A stretch of DNA of 64,000 nucleotides from Acidovorax sp. 106 (GCF_003663825.1 NZ_RCCC01000001.1:2550501-2614500), one strand, 5' to 3'; positions 38,869 through 49,035 are shown, counted from the stretch's first letter. A program made the numbers and translations. The notes: generated by a model not told the origin, from the letters alone.

Positions 38869-40518
38869 ATGAACGCCCTGAATCGACTCTCCATTCGCAC
38901 CCGTCTTTACTTTGGCACCGTTTTTTCCCTGATTTTGCTGGTGGTGATTGGGGCCATGGGCTACCTCGCGCTGGAGCGCACGCGCACGACCTTGGAGGTT
39001 CTGTTTACACAGCGCGTGCAGACGCTGACCGACATGAGCGAGCTGCGCACCACGCTGGGCGATTTGCGGCGTGCCGAGAAGGACATCATCATCAACTTCA
39101 ACAACACGATTGAGGTGTCTGCCCAGCGCGATTTGTGGAAGAAGTCTTTGCAGGCCTTGAACAAGGGCTTGGCCGATGTGCGCAAGGTGCAGGCGTCAGA
39201 TGCGAGTTTTGCCGAGGCGATCGACAAGGCGCTGGCCGAGGTCAAAGAGTACGACACCGGGATCTCTCCCGTGTTTGAGCAGATCGAGCGGGCGCAAATT
39301 GACGGTGCTGTCGGCGGGGCTTATGCCGACAAGTACAAGAAGCACATGGAAGCCGTCGACAAGGCCCTCTTTGACTTGGCCATGGACGCGCGTACCAAAA
39401 TGGACGAGGCCCGCCAAGGTGTGGACTCGCTGACCTCCACCATGTCAGGCTTGATTGGCGGCGCCTTGCTGCTCGCCCTGGCGGTGTTGATTCCTCTGAC
39501 GTTTTTCAGTGTCCGTTCCATCACGCAGTCCATATCGCAGGCCAGCGAGCTGGCCGAGCGCATTGCAGGGGGTGATTTGTCACGCGATGTGCAAGTCACC
39601 TCCACCGACGAAGTGGGGCAGCTGGTGGGCGCGATGGCGCGCATGCAGGACGCGCTGCGTGGTCTGGTGCACCAGGTGCAAGAGGCCGCGGGCAACATCT
39701 CGACTGCCAGCTCCGAGATTGCCACCGGCAACCATGACCTGAGCCATCGCACCGAGCAGACGGCGGCCAATCTGGAAGAAGCGGCTTCCTCGATGGAACT
39801 GCTCACCGGCACCATCCAGCAAAGTGCGCAGTCTTCGCGCCAGGCCAGCGACTTTGCGGCTTCGGCAGCCGAGGTGGCAGCCCGTGGGGGCTCAGTGGTG
39901 TCGCAGGTGGTGACCACCATGGACCAGATCACCACCAGTTCGCGCAAGATCGCCGATATCACCGGCGTGATCGACTCCATTGCCTTCCAGACCAACATCC
40001 TGGCGCTGAATGCTGCCGTGGAAGCCGCCCGCGCAGGCGAGCAGGGCCGGGGCTTTGCCGTGGTGGCCAGCGAGGTGCGCAGCCTGGCCCAACGCAGCGC
40101 CGAGGCCGCCAAGGAGATCAAGGGCCTGATTGGCTCGTCGGTGGAGCGGGTCGAAGACGGTTCGCGCCTGGTGACACAGGCGGGGCAGACCATGACCGAG
40201 ATCGTGGGCAGCGTGCATCGCGTGTCCAGCATCATCGAAGAGATCACGGCATCGTCGTCTGAGCAGAGCGACAACGTCGCCCAGATCAGCCAGTCGGTGA
40301 GCCAACTCGACAACATGACCCAGCAGAATGCAGCGCTGGTCGAGGAGTCCACGGCCGCCTCTGAATCGTTGCGCGAGCAGGCCGTGCAGCTGACCCGCGC
40401 GGTGGCGCAGTTCAAACTGCCTGCCGGGGATGCGCGCACGGCCCGCTTTGCACAGGGTGCTTCGCTCTATGCAGGGGCCGCCTTGCCAGGGCCGACGGCA
40501 GTACCTCAGTTGGCCTGA
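38869..40518 (+). CDS. Methyl-accepting chemotaxis protein
   Basis: Chemoreceptor, 549 residues. Membrane helix 1 is [20 protein letters not shown]. The periplasmic part is helical ([20 protein letters not shown]), suggesting a four-helix-bundle sensor, as in the receptor at the left edge. Helix 2 ([20 protein letters not shown]), a HAMP domain and a signalling domain with [20 protein letters not shown] follow. No C-terminal xWxxF tether is present, unlike the receptor at 33567-35339. The signalling domains of the two are very similar. The ligand is unknown. Confidence 0.95.
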   Translation: MNALNRLSIRTRLYFGTVFSLILLVVIGAMGYLALERTRTTLEVLFTQRVQTLTDMSELRTTLGDLRRAEKDIIINFNNTIEVSAQRDLWKKSLQALNKGLADVRKVQASDASFAEAIDKALAEVKEYDTGISPVFEQIERAQIDGAVGGAYADKYKKHMEAVDKALFDLAMDARTKMDEARQGVDSLTSTMSGLIGGALLLALAVLIPLTFFSVRSITQSISQASELAERIAGGDLSRDVQVTSTDEVGQLVGAMARMQDALRGLVHQVQEAAGNISTASSEIATGNHDLSHRTEQTAANLEEAASSMELLTGTIQQSAQSSRQASDFAASAAEVAARGGSVVSQVVTTMDQITTSSRKIADITGVIDSIAFQTNILALNAAVEAARAGEQGRGFAVVASEVRSLAQRSAEAAKEIKGLIGSSVERVEDGSRLVTQAGQTMTEIVGSVHRVSSIIEEITASSSEQSDNVAQISQSVSQLDNMTQQNAALVEESTAASESLREQAVQLTRAVAQFKLPAGDARTARFAQGASLYAGAALPGPTAVPQLA

Positions 40519-40641
40519 AGGCCTAGCGGCGGGGGTAAGTGAGTCTGTGCGTGGCCCCATCGCCCCGTTTGCCCGGTTGGCAACACGACAGCACGACAGC
40601 GCCATTGGGCCAAAATGGTGCCTTGGCTATGCTTTTGCTCT

Positions 40642-41010
40642 ATGAAAAATACGGCACTGGGTTGGAGAGTCTTGCCCCGATGGGCCTTGTGGATGGGGTT
40701 GATGGGCGGATTGCCCTGGGCCGCAAAGGCGGAGTCCTTGCGATGCCAGTCGGGCAGCGTTGGGATGGGCGACACCATGGCCACCGTAGCCTTGAAATGT
40801 GGCCAGCCCACCGCCACGGGCGCCTACTGTGCACCTGTAGAAATCCAATGGATGGACCGACCGTACCATGCGCCCTATGGCCGTTGGCTGGCCCCTTGCC
40901 AGCCGGTGGACGAATGGATCTATGACCGCGGGGTAGGCTACTTGCCTGCCAGGCTGCAGTTTCGAGGTGGCAGACTGTGGTCGCTGGTGTACGGGCAGTC
41001 GGCACCATGA
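40642..41010 (+). CDS. DUF2845 domain protein, secreted
   Basis: Small protein of 122 residues with an N-terminal signal peptide (WALWMGLMGGLPWAAKAES). The mature part has CQSGSVGMGDTMATVALKCG, the DUF2845 pattern (a cysteine, then an SxG-D-x-V-x-x-K-C-G block), followed by LQFRGGRLWSLVYG. The function of this family is unknown. The start at 40642 skips nine codons of open frame that lack hydrophobic sequence. It converges with gspE; no terminator is seen in the 50-bp gap. Confidence 0.82.
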   Translation: MKNTALGWRVLPRWALWMGLMGGLPWAAKAESLRCQSGSVGMGDTMATVALKCGQPTATGAYCAPVEIQWMDRPYHAPYGRWLAPCQPVDEWIYDRGVGYLPARLQFRGGRLWSLVYGQSAP

Positions 41011-41060
41011 AAGGCGCTCTGGCTGTCGCCACCCGTTGATTTACCAGCTTGGTCGCCAGT

Positions 41061-42449
41061 TCAGTCGCGCGTCACCCGCAGCACTTCTTCGCGGCTGGTC
41101 ACGCCCGCTGCAATCAGGCGTTCTCCATCTTCGCGCATCAGCGTCATGCCCGCGGCCAGGGCGGCGGTGCGGATCTCGGCCTCTGAGGCCTGGGCGTGGA
41201 TTTGCGCGCGGATGGCGTCGTCCGTCCCCAGCAGCTCGAACACCCCGGTCCGCCCGGCATAGCCCGTGTGCCCGCAGGCCTCACAGCCCTTGCCATGGCA
41301 GGTGCCGCAGTATTTGCGCACCAGCCGCTGGGCCAACACGCCCAGCAGCGAGGAAGACAGCAGGAAGGGCTCCACGCCCATATCGATCAACCGCGTCACA
41401 GCGCTGGCCGCATCGTTGGTGTGCAGCGTAGCCAGCACCAAGTGGCCGGTCAGTGAGGCCTGGATGGCGATCTGTGCGGTCTCGAAGTCGCGGATTTCAC
41501 CGATCATGATGATGTCCGGGTCCTGGCGCAGGATGGCGCGCAGGGCCTTGGCAAACGTCAGGTCGATCTTGCTGTTCACCTGCGTTTGGCCCACGCCGGG
41601 CAACTCGTATTCAATCGGGTCTTCCACCGTCATGATGTTGTTGCGCGTGGCGTCCAGGCGGCCCAGGCCCGCGTACAGCGTGGTGGTTTTGCCCGAGCCC
41701 GTGGGCCCGGTCACCAGGATGATGCCGTGCGGCTGGCTGATCAGCCCCTCAAAGCGGCGCAGGGTCTCGCCCTGCATGCCCACGGCTTCCAGGCTGATCT
41801 TGTTCTCGCTCTTGTCCAACAGGCGCAGCACGGCGCGCTCGCCATGGGCGCTGGGCAGGGTGGACACGCGCACATCAATGGCGCGGGTGCCCAGGCGCAG
41901 GCTGATACGGCCGTCCTGCGGCAGGCGTTTTTCCGAGATGTCCAGGTCGGCCATGATCTTCAGGCGCGAGATCAGGGCCGCGTGCAGCGCGCGGTTGGGT
42001 TGCACCACCTCGCGCAGCGTGCCGTCTACCCGAAAGCGCACGCTGGAGTGGCGCTCGTACGGCTCGATGTGGATGTCGCTGGCACCGTCGCGTGCGGCCT
42101 GCGTGAGCAGGGCGTTGAGCATGCGGATGATGGGTGCGTCGTCTGCGGTTTCCAGCAAGTCCTCCACGGCGGGCAGGTCTTGCATCATGCGCGACAGGTC
42201 GGCGTCGGACTCGACCTCGCTTACCACCGTGGCGGCGCTGGATTCGCCTTGCGCATAGGCCGCGCTGATGCGTTGGGCCAGGCTGGGCGCATCCAGCGAC
42301 AGCAGGTGCCGCACCTTGTGCTTGCGCAGCACTTCAGACAGCGCCGTGACGTCGGGCGCAGGGCCGTGCCACAGCACGAGCTGCTGGCCATCGTCCTCCA
42401 GCAGCAGCTGCGATGTGCGGGCAAAGGCGTAGGGCAGGGGGTGGCGCAT
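41061..42449 (-). CDS. gspE: Type II secretion ATPase GspE
   Basis: Hexameric ATPase that drives pseudopilus assembly; 462 residues. The N-terminal N1/N2 part is short. Walker A is [12 protein letters not shown], the Asp box [14 protein letters not shown], Walker [17 protein letters not shown] and the His box [11 protein letters not shown]. The zinc module reads [21 protein letters not shown], so the two CxxC pairs are only four residues apart instead of about 29. The C-terminus is complete. It is the last gene of the minus-strand locus, and no gspF follows. Confidence 0.95.
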   Translation of the reverse strand: MRHPLPYAFARTSQLLLEDDGQQLVLWHGPAPDVTALSEVLRKHKVRHLLSLDAPSLAQRISAAYAQGESSAATVVSEVESDADLSRMMQDLPAVEDLLETADDAPIIRMLNALLTQAARDGASDIHIEPYERHSSVRFRVDGTLREVVQPNRALHAALISRLKIMADLDISEKRLPQDGRISLRLGTRAIDVRVSTLPSAHGERAVLRLLDKSENKISLEAVGMQGETLRRFEGLISQPHGIILVTGPTGSGKTTTLYAGLGRLDATRNNIMTVEDPIEYELPGVGQTQVNSKIDLTFAKALRAILRQDPDIIMIGEIRDFETAQIAIQASLTGHLVLATLHTNDAASAVTRLIDMGVEPFLLSSSLLGVLAQRLVRKYCGTCHGKGCEACGHTGYAGRTGVFELLGTDDAIRAQIHAQASEAEIRTAALAAGMTLMREDGERLIAAGVTSREEVLRVTRD

Positions 42450-42659
42450 GGCGGTTCGGTGGGTAACAGGGCTTGGGGCTTAGGGGGCCAAGGGTGGCTC
42501 ATGGGGGCCAGAAGGCCAGGGGCTGCTCAGAAATTCAGGCGCAGTGCACGCGGTGTGTGCAGACAAAGAGGCTGTCTGCCAAACACCGACCCCGCCGTGG
42601 CGCGTGTGCAGCCGGGCGGAGCCATCTTGCGTCCAGGGCGCAGCACGCTAGCGCACCGC

Positions 42660-45263
42660 TCACTGCCGAATCACGTCGGCTTCGAGCGCCAGGGCGCGCA
42701 CCGACACAGCCGCCTTGTCTGCCGCCTGCTGCGTGTTGAACGGGCCCACCTGCACGCGGGTGCGGTTGCCCCGGTTGGTGTTGACGGTCTGCACATTCAT
42801 CGGCAGTGCCGCTTTGCGCAGCTTGTTCATTGCATCGGTGGCGGTTTTGTCGTTGGCAAAAATGCCCACGTTCACAAAATACGCGGGCGGCAATGCTGGG
42901 TCGGTGTGGGCTGCGGCCTCGGTGGCTGGCGGCACGGGCGCGGCCGACACAGGGGCTGCAGCGGGTGCGGGCGTAACTACGGGCGGCACCACCTGCTGTG
43001 GCATCAGCGGTACGGGCACATCCGCAGGGGCTGCGGGGCTGGGCGCCGGGGCCTCTGCGCGGGGGCGGGGCTCCAGTGGCGGCAGGATGGGCGCGCCAGA
43101 CACGGAGCGCATCACCGGGTTGGAGGCGGGCTGCACCACTTGCTGCAGCGCGCGGATGGACTCGTACCGATCGGCCATGAGGGCGTCGCTGGTGACAGCG
43201 TCGCGCACCACGACGGGGCGCAGGAACACCATCAGGTTGGTCTTCTTGCGCGATCGGTTTTCGCTGCGGAACAGGGCGCCCACCACGGGGATATCGCCCA
43301 TCACTGGCACCTTGTCTTCGGCCTGCGAGTAGCTGTCTTCCAGCAGGCCGCCAATCACGATGATGTTGCCGTCGTCCACCACCACGTTCGACTCGATGGA
43401 GCGCTTGCTGGTGGTGGGCCCGTTGGTGTCCTTGAGCGTGGAGGCGTCGATCTTCGAGACCTCCTGGTAAATCGCCATCTTCACCGTGCCGTTCTCGCTG
43501 ATCTGTGGGCGCACGCGCAGCATCAGGCCCACGTCTTTGCGCTCTACCGTGTTGAACGGGTTCACGGTGCTGCTGCCAGTGGTGTTGGCGTAGGAGCCTG
43601 TCACAAACGGCACGTTGTTGCCGATGACGATCTTGGCTTCCTCGTTGTCCAGCGTCATCAGGTTGGGTGTGGACAGCACGTTGGCATCGCCGCTGTTTTG
43701 CAGGAAGTTGGCCAACGCGCCCAGGTAATACTGGCCATTGATGCGCGGTGCCAGTGCCATGTTCAAGCCGCCACCCAGCGAGCCGACGGCAGTGGCAATG
43801 CTGGATGTGGAGCCCGTGGCCAGCGCCGCTGTGGCGCTCAGAATGTTGGTGCCCGCCGTGCCAGAGTTGGTGCCGATCACCCCCACGGTGCCGCTGCCGC
43901 TGCTGCCTACGGTGCCCTGCCACTGGATGCCGAACTGTGCAAGCTTGCTCGCCGAGACTTCCACGATCAGGCTTTCGACCAGCACCTGCGCGCGGCGGCC
44001 GTCGAGCTTGTCGATCACGGCGCGCAGCTGGCGGTACTGGGGTTCGGGGGCGCTGATGATGAGCGAGTTGGTGGTGGGGTCGGCCTGGATTTGTCCGCCG
44101 GTCGAAGGTTGGTTGCTGGTGGCGCCACCGCCGCTGCTGCCTGTGCTGGCCCCCAGGCCGCCGCTGGAGCCCAGGCCACCGCCATTGCTGCTGCTCGTGC
44201 TGTTGCCCAGCGACATTGCGCTGGTGTTGCCCGTGCTGGAGCTACTGGCAGACACGCCGCCGCCACTGGAGCTGCCGTTGCCGTTGGCGCTGGCCATGGC
44301 CGCACGCAGTGTGGTCGCCAGCTTGGTGGCGTCGGCGTTCTTCAGGTACACCACATGGATGTTGCCGGTGGACGCGGCGCTACCGGGCACCGGTGGTTGG
44401 TCCAGCTTTTCGACCAGCATGCGCACCAGCGCGACGCGTGCCGGGTTGGCGGCACGCAGAATCAGCGAATTGCTGCGGGGCTCGGCCAGCAGCGTGGTTT
44501 TGAAGGAGTTGTCTGACTGCCCCTGCGCTGCACCGGCCGCCGCACCGCTGCTGCTGCCGTCGATCAGCCGCGACACCAGCGGCGCCATATCGGCCGCCAC
44601 CGCGTTGCGCAGCGGAATCACCTCCACATCGGTGGCGTTGGAAACATCCATGGCCGCGATGATGCGGGCCAGGCGCTGCAGGTTGTCGGCGTAGTCGGTG
44701 ATCACCAGCGAGTTGTTGCCGGGGTTCACGTTGATGGTGTTGTTGGGGCTGATCAGCGGGCGCAGCACCGGCACCAGGTTGGCCGCGTTCTCAAAGTTGA
44801 GCTTGAAGATCTGCGTGACGATCTGCCCGCCGCTGGGGCCGCTTGAGCCGCCTTGCGACACACTCACGCCACCGCTTTGCAGCTTGGCATCGGCCTCGGG
44901 CACCACCTTGTACAGGCCCGCAGACTCCACCACCGTGAAGCCCTGCAGGCGCAGCGCTGCCAGAAACTGCTGGAACGCAGCGGCCGGGGGCACCGCCCGC
45001 TCGGTGATCAGGGTGAGCTGTCCCTTCACGCGGGGGTCCACCACCACGTTGCGCCCGGTGATGGTGGCCATGGTGCGAGCCACGGCTTCGATCTCGGCGT
45101 TGGCAAAGTTGAGGGTGACCGGCTCGCCCGAGCGCACGCTGCTGGTGCCCGTGCCCACCGCAGTTTGTGCATGAATTTGGCCGCTAAGGCACGCCAGAAA
45201 AGCGCTGAAAGCTATGCTATTCATAGCAAAGCGCAGACGTGGCGAAAAGATGGAAGTCGTCAT
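42660..45263 (-). CDS. gspD: Type II secretin GspD with C-terminal SPOR domain
   Basis: Outer-membrane secretin, 867 residues. The signal peptide ends at about SGQIHAQ. N0 starts at PVTLNFANAEIEAVARTM, and N1, N2 and N3 repeats follow, N3 having a Ser/Gly-rich insert of about 60 residues. The secretin core contains VPVMGDIPVVGALFR and KKTNLMVFLRPVVV. A Pro/Ala linker leads to residues 794-867, which match a SPOR peptidoglycan-binding domain (FVNVGIFANDKTATDAMNKL, then VQVGPFNTQQAADKA). This tail is unusual for GspD. The signal-peptide codons overlap a dispersed-repeat copy. Confidence 0.95.
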   Translation of the reverse strand: MTTSIFSPRLRFAMNSIAFSAFLACLSGQIHAQTAVGTGTSSVRSGEPVTLNFANAEIEAVARTMATITGRNVVVDPRVKGQLTLITERAVPPAAAFQQFLAALRLQGFTVVESAGLYKVVPEADAKLQSGGVSVSQGGSSGPSGGQIVTQIFKLNFENAANLVPVLRPLISPNNTINVNPGNNSLVITDYADNLQRLARIIAAMDVSNATDVEVIPLRNAVAADMAPLVSRLIDGSSSGAAAGAAQGQSDNSFKTTLLAEPRSNSLILRAANPARVALVRMLVEKLDQPPVPGSAASTGNIHVVYLKNADATKLATTLRAAMASANGNGSSSGGGVSASSSSTGNTSAMSLGNSTSSSNGGGLGSSGGLGASTGSSGGGATSNQPSTGGQIQADPTTNSLIISAPEPQYRQLRAVIDKLDGRRAQVLVESLIVEVSASKLAQFGIQWQGTVGSSGSGTVGVIGTNSGTAGTNILSATAALATGSTSSIATAVGSLGGGLNMALAPRINGQYYLGALANFLQNSGDANVLSTPNLMTLDNEEAKIVIGNNVPFVTGSYANTTGSSTVNPFNTVERKDVGLMLRVRPQISENGTVKMAIYQEVSKIDASTLKDTNGPTTSKRSIESNVVVDDGNIIVIGGLLEDSYSQAEDKVPVMGDIPVVGALFRSENRSRKKTNLMVFLRPVVVRDAVTSDALMADRYESIRALQQVVQPASNPVMRSVSGAPILPPLEPRPRAEAPAPSPAAPADVPVPLMPQQVVPPVVTPAPAAAPVSAAPVPPATEAAAHTDPALPPAYFVNVGIFANDKTATDAMNKLRKAALPMNVQTVNTNRGNRTRVQVGPFNTQQAADKAAVSVRALALEADVIRQ
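45175..45232 (-). repeat. Dispersed palindromic repeat, copy G (gspD signal peptide)
   Basis: On the minus strand: TTTGCTATGAATAGCATAGC, CAGCGCTTTT, a short middle, then CCTTAGCGGCCAAATT. It encodes about residues 11-30 of GspD, including most of the signal peptide's hydrophobic core. Confidence 0.7.
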
Positions 45264-45267
45264 AGGG

Positions 45268-46131
45268 TCAACCCACGGTAATGAGGGAGCGTGCGCCGCT
45301 GCGCCGCCCGATGATATTCAGAAGATTGGCCAGTGCCGCTTCGCGGTCAGGGGCCGCAGTGGCCTCTCCGGTAAAGCGCAGGCGTTGCCCCACCCACTGG
45401 CCACTGCCGCTGAGCTGCAGGTGCCCTTGCAGGGTGCTGAGGGTGAGGGTAGGCACTTCGCCGCCCGCCAGGTTCAGCCGGTAGCTGCCCATGGGGCGCA
45501 GGGTGGACAGGCGCGAGGACATGGACATGGCATCGAGTTGCGCCGTGCCTGCCAGCACCATGCGCCCGGCAGACCAGACGGCCTCCAGCCCCCGGGTTTG
45601 CAACATCAATTGCCCTTGCGGCTGCAGCGTGTTCCAGGGCGTTCCCAGCCCGGCCAGCACGGCGGCCGGCCATTGGCTGCTGCTGTCTTGCAGCGCCAGG
45701 CGCACGCGCCCCAGCTGCAGCTGGATGCGGGCCTGAATGGGTTGCTGGGTGCAGCAACTGGCATGCACCTGCAGACGCAGCCCGCTCCAGGAGGGGCGCA
45801 GCTGCCACTCCAGTCGGCCGGGCAGGGCTGCACGGTCTTGGCTGGCGCCGCCACCGGTCAACACCAGCTGGGCGGAGCCGGTCCACACAGTGCCACGCGC
45901 TTGCGTCAATTGCACCTGGCCCCCGGTGGCGGCACTCAGCCGCTGGGTCAGCCACTGTGCGGGGGCAAAGACCACTATGGCGGGCAGCAGCCCTGCCAGG
46001 GCTCCGGCAATGGCCCAGCCCCAAGGGGCGCGGGGCGGCTTGGAGGCGCTGCGCGAACGTGAGCGGCCCTTGCTGCTGGAGTGGCCTGCACTGTTGGAGC
46101 GACTGGCGCTGGATCGGGTTCGGGTAGACAC
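45268..46131 (-). CDS. gspN: Type II secretion protein GspN
   Basis: Bitopic inner-membrane component, 287 residues from the GTG at 46131. A basic Ser/Arg-rich cytoplasmic tail precedes one membrane helix (AIAGALAGLLPAIVVFAPAQ). The periplasmic part is beta-rich (LTGGGASQDRAALPGRLEW, STLRPMGSYRLNLAGGEV). An open frame continues upstream of the GTG but runs over gspM and is not used. It sits between gspM and gspD; GspN is present only in some type II systems. Confidence 0.85.
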   Translation of the reverse strand: MSTRTRSSASRSNSAGHSSSKGRSRSRSASKPPRAPWGWAIAGALAGLLPAIVVFAPAQWLTQRLSAATGGQVQLTQARGTVWTGSAQLVLTGGGASQDRAALPGRLEWQLRPSWSGLRLQVHASCCTQQPIQARIQLQLGRVRLALQDSSSQWPAAVLAGLGTPWNTLQPQGQLMLQTRGLEAVWSAGRMVLAGTAQLDAMSMSSRLSTLRPMGSYRLNLAGGEVPTLTLSTLQGHLQLSGSGQWVGQRLRFTGEATAAPDREAALANLLNIIGRRSGARSLITVG

Positions 46132-46163
46132 GGTGTGGGGTGCGGTGCGGGGCACAGTCTGTG

Positions 46164-46703
46164 TCAACGGGCGGGCAGGGCCAGCACCACGGTGCCGTCC
46201 CAGCGGGGCACCGGTGCGGCTCCGGTATTGCCCAGCGTGGCCGGACCGGCATTGGCCGGGGTGGCGGCAGTGCTGCGTGTCAGGCGCGATTCGACCGGCA
46301 CGGCGCGCGCATTGGTGCGGGCCAGGGCCAGCCACTGGGCCACGGCATCGGCCGGTGCGCCTTTGAGGGTAACGGTGACGCGGTCGCCCAGCACATTCAT
46401 CTGGGCGGCAGTGCCCAGGCGCTGGGTAAGTGCTGCGCGCAGCGCGCCCACGGCGTCGGTGGGCGAGGTCTGGGGCTGGGCTTGCAGTTGCTGGGCTTCG
46501 GCCTGCAGGCGCTGCATGTGCTGCAGTTGCAAGTCGAGCTTGCCATGCAGCTCGGGCGCTTGGCTTAAGGTGCCCAGGGCTGGGGCCAGGGCCACCCACC
46601 ACAACAGGGCCAGCAGCACCACGCCAGCGGCTGCCATCACCAGGCTTTGTTCGCGCGGGGCCAGGGCCTTCCAGCGCGCTTGCAGGGCGGCGGCGCGGCT
46701 CAT
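46164..46703 (-). CDS. gspM: Type II secretion protein GspM
   Basis: Inner-membrane assembly-platform protein, 179 residues. The N-terminal helix contains APREQSLVMAAAGVVLLALL. A coiled-coil stretch (LHGKLDLQLQHMQRLQAEAQ) leads into the ferredoxin-like periplasmic domain (NVLGDRVTVTLKGAPADAVA). The C-terminal part has extra Ala/Thr/Pro sequence. It overlaps gspL (ATGA), its expected partner. Confidence 0.9.
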   Translation of the reverse strand: MSRAAALQARWKALAPREQSLVMAAAGVVLLALLWWVALAPALGTLSQAPELHGKLDLQLQHMQRLQAEAQQLQAQPQTSPTDAVGALRAALTQRLGTAAQMNVLGDRVTVTLKGAPADAVAQWLALARTNARAVPVESRLTRSTAATPANAGPATLGNTGAAPVPRWDGTVVLALPAR

Positions 46704-47959
46704 GGCGTCCCCTCGGCACGCACCAGCAGGGTGCCATCTTCAGTGCGCGCGCTGTAGCCAGCGGCCTGCAGTCGGGTGTTGAACACAGATTCCTCGTCGG
46801 GGGCCAGGGTGACGCCGCGCAGGCGCAGCTCGCCGGGGGCAAATTCCAGGGTGGTGGGCACGCGGTCGTCCGGCAGGCTGGCGCCCACGGCTGCCATCAG
46901 GGGTTCCAGGTCACGCGGCGATACGCTGCCAGCCTTTTGGCGCAGCAGGCCCAGTTCGCGCTCCATCTGCACGGGCGCGTCCACCACCACTTTGACCTGA
47001 GGGAAGGTGGTGGTCAGTGCATTGCGCACGGCCACCTGCTTGGCGGCCAAGGCCTGCTTTTCTTGCCAGGCCCACAGGTTCAAGCCCACCAGATGCACGC
47101 CCACCAGCAAGGCGGCGGCCCAGCGTGCGGCGCGCCACTGGGGGGCATACAACAGCGCGCTGGCGGCCGTGCCTGCCTTGCGCATGGCACGGATGCGGCT
47201 GGTGCTGGCCAGTTCAAATTGGGCCAGGTCCCAGTCGCCCCGGGCGGCATCCAGAGCGCGCTGGGTGGCAGTGTGCAGTGTGACCTGGCGGCCCAGGGTG
47301 CGCTCGGCCACCTCGGCCACGGCCGGGTCGGCGCGCACCACGGGGGCGGGGGCGTTGTCGTCGGTGGTGGATGTGAGCCCTGCCAGTGCCAGCACGGCGG
47401 CTGACAGGGGCAGCATGGTCACACTCTGGTCGGGGCCCTGGCCGCATAGGATCATTTGCGGCTCGCTCGGGCTGCCCAGGGCGCAGATTTCGGTGGCGCC
47501 GCTGGCTGTGGGGCCGGGTGCAAACTCAGGCACCACACGCGACACGGCGCGGCCTGCGGCTTCCAGCGCCTGCAGGTTGTCGCGCAGCCAGCTGCGGTCG
47601 CACACCGCGACCCACACGGGGCTGCCGGCCTCGGCGCCGGGCTGCAGCGCAAAGTGCAGTTGGGCGGGGTCGTCCAGCAGGCGGTCTTCCAGCAGGCCTT
47701 CCAGAATTGAGCGCAGGCGCGGGGTCTGGTGGTTGGGGCCCAGCGGAATGCCGGGGGGCAGTTGCACCCTCTGCCATGACAGGGCCGAGATCGGCACCAT
47801 GGCCACCACTTCGCCGCCGGGGCGTGAGGGCTCGGGCAGCAAGGCGGCAGCTGCACGCGCGTGGTCGGTGGCGGTGTGGCCGTCCGATGTCAGCGTGTAG
47901 CTGTATTTGGTGGCGATGCCCGGTGGCGTCAGGGGCAGGGTAAGGATCAGGGAGCTCAT
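46700..47959 (-). CDS. gspL: Type II secretion protein GspL
   Basis: Inner-membrane protein linking GspE to the periplasmic pseudopilus; 419 residues. The N-terminal cytoplasmic actin-like domain begins LILTLPLTPPGIATKYSYTL. The middle includes LRSILEGLLEDRLLDDPAQL. A membrane helix is near AARWAAALLVGVHLVGLNLWAW, and a ferredoxin-like periplasmic domain closes the protein (LEFAPGELRLRGVTLAPDE). The downstream gspM overlaps it. Confidence 0.92.
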   Translation of the reverse strand: MSSLILTLPLTPPGIATKYSYTLTSDGHTATDHARAAAALLPEPSRPGGEVVAMVPISALSWQRVQLPPGIPLGPNHQTPRLRSILEGLLEDRLLDDPAQLHFALQPGAEAGSPVWVAVCDRSWLRDNLQALEAAGRAVSRVVPEFAPGPTASGATEICALGSPSEPQMILCGQGPDQSVTMLPLSAAVLALAGLTSTTDDNAPAPVVRADPAVAEVAERTLGRQVTLHTATQRALDAARGDWDLAQFELASTSRIRAMRKAGTAASALLYAPQWRAARWAAALLVGVHLVGLNLWAWQEKQALAAKQVAVRNALTTTFPQVKVVVDAPVQMERELGLLRQKAGSVSPRDLEPLMAAVGASLPDDRVPTTLEFAPGELRLRGVTLAPDEESVFNTRLQAAGYSARTEDGTLLVRAEGTP

Positions 47960-48021
47960 GGGCAGGTTTTGCAGGCCATTTTAGGGGGCTGGCATGTCGG
48001 TTGGGGGCATGTTCTGCCCTG

Positions 48022-49035
48022 TCAGCGGGATGCCTGTGCGGCCACAGCGCCTGGGTCGCGGTCGAAAACGCCGCGCTCGCGCCAGAGTGTCACGACGCTG
48101 ATGGCGCTGTCTTTGCGCACCAGGGAGCGCTCGTCCACAACGGATTCGCCCAGCCGCAGGCGCCCACGCACTTCAAAGAAGCGTGAGGCGACCGTGATCA
48201 GATCTGTGTCTGGCACAGTGTTTGTTCCAAGCAACGTTATGGCATCGTTGAGCACCTTGAAGTGGCGCGATTCTCGGCTGGCAATGAGCTTTTGCGCGCT
48301 GGCCAGGTCGATTCCATCGATGGCGGCCCACAGCACATCCAGCTGCGCGGTGTTCAGGTTCACCGGGGTGCGCACGGGCAAGATGGTGATATGGGGGCTC
48401 AGGATGGCGATGGTGCTGGCGGGCACCCCCAGCCAGCCCAGTTGCGAAACGGTCTGGGGCATGAGGGGGGCGTTGGCATCGTCAGTGCCTGCTGCCGACT
48501 GGGCTTTGCGCAAGGCTTCGACCAGCGACGTGAGCTGCTGCTGGGGCAAGCCCAGCCGCTCAAACAGACGGGTGAACTGTTTGAGCCCCCCGGCTTGCAC
48601 TTGCCCGGCATCGACCAGGCTGGTGAGGTTCAAGCGGCTTTGCATGTCGGTGATCTGACCCGACAGAAAGGCGTCGGTGGTGTCTGTGCTGGCATCGTCC
48701 ACCTGGGAGACGTTGCCCTCGGCCGCCAAAAAGGTGGACAAACGCGCTTCTTGCAGCGGGATGGCCCAGGGCTCTGCCAAGTGGTCAGCGCCGCCGGAGT
48801 TGGCATCTGATTTGAGGATCAGCCGCGACCAGTCCAGTGCGCCCACCAAGATCCACGCGGCTTGTACCCGGCCGCGCTCGGCGGTTTCCACTTCGACGGC
48901 GCGCCACTGTTGCCACATCGCGGCGGCGGCCAAGGTGGCCACCAGCGTCACGGTGAGCATGGCGGCCAGCAGGGCGGCCCCCGTCTGGCGCAGAGCGCTC
49001 CGTGGCTGGGGCTTGGAGTGCGTGTGCTGCGTCAT
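48022..49035 (-). CDS. gspK: Type II secretion minor pseudopilin GspK
   Basis: Tip pseudopilin, 337 residues. The prepilin segment is atypical: GAALLAAMLTVTLVATLAAA follows Gly, with no Glu at position 5, as is usual for GspK. The helical insert domain contains SRLNLTSLVDAGQVQAGGLK. Acidic residues (DDASTDTTDAF) are consistent with calcium binding. It overlaps gspJ (ATGA). Confidence 0.92.
   Translation of the reverse strand: MTQHTHSKPQPRSALRQTGAALLAAMLTVTLVATLAAAAMWQQWRAVEVETAERGRVQAAWILVGALDWSRLILKSDANSGGADHLAEPWAIPLQEARLSTFLAAEGNVSQVDDASTDTTDAFLSGQITDMQSRLNLTSLVDAGQVQAGGLKQFTRLFERLGLPQQQLTSLVEALRKAQSAAGTDDANAPLMPQTVSQLGWLGVPASTIAILSPHITILPVRTPVNLNTAQLDVLWAAIDGIDLASAQKLIASRESRHFKVLNDAITLLGTNTVPDTDLITVASRFFEVRGRLRLGESVVDERSLVRKDSAISVVTLWRERGVFDRDPGAVAAQASR

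Noticed and set aside
42535..43923. 462-residue open frame overlapping gspD on the same strand
   Set aside because: It is an out-of-frame shadow of gspD, full of Arg and Gln, without any domain.
46132..46842. Upstream extension of gspN
   Set aside because: It overlaps gspM in another frame and is Arg/Pro-rich with no conserved sequence. The GTG at 46131 fits the locus spacing.
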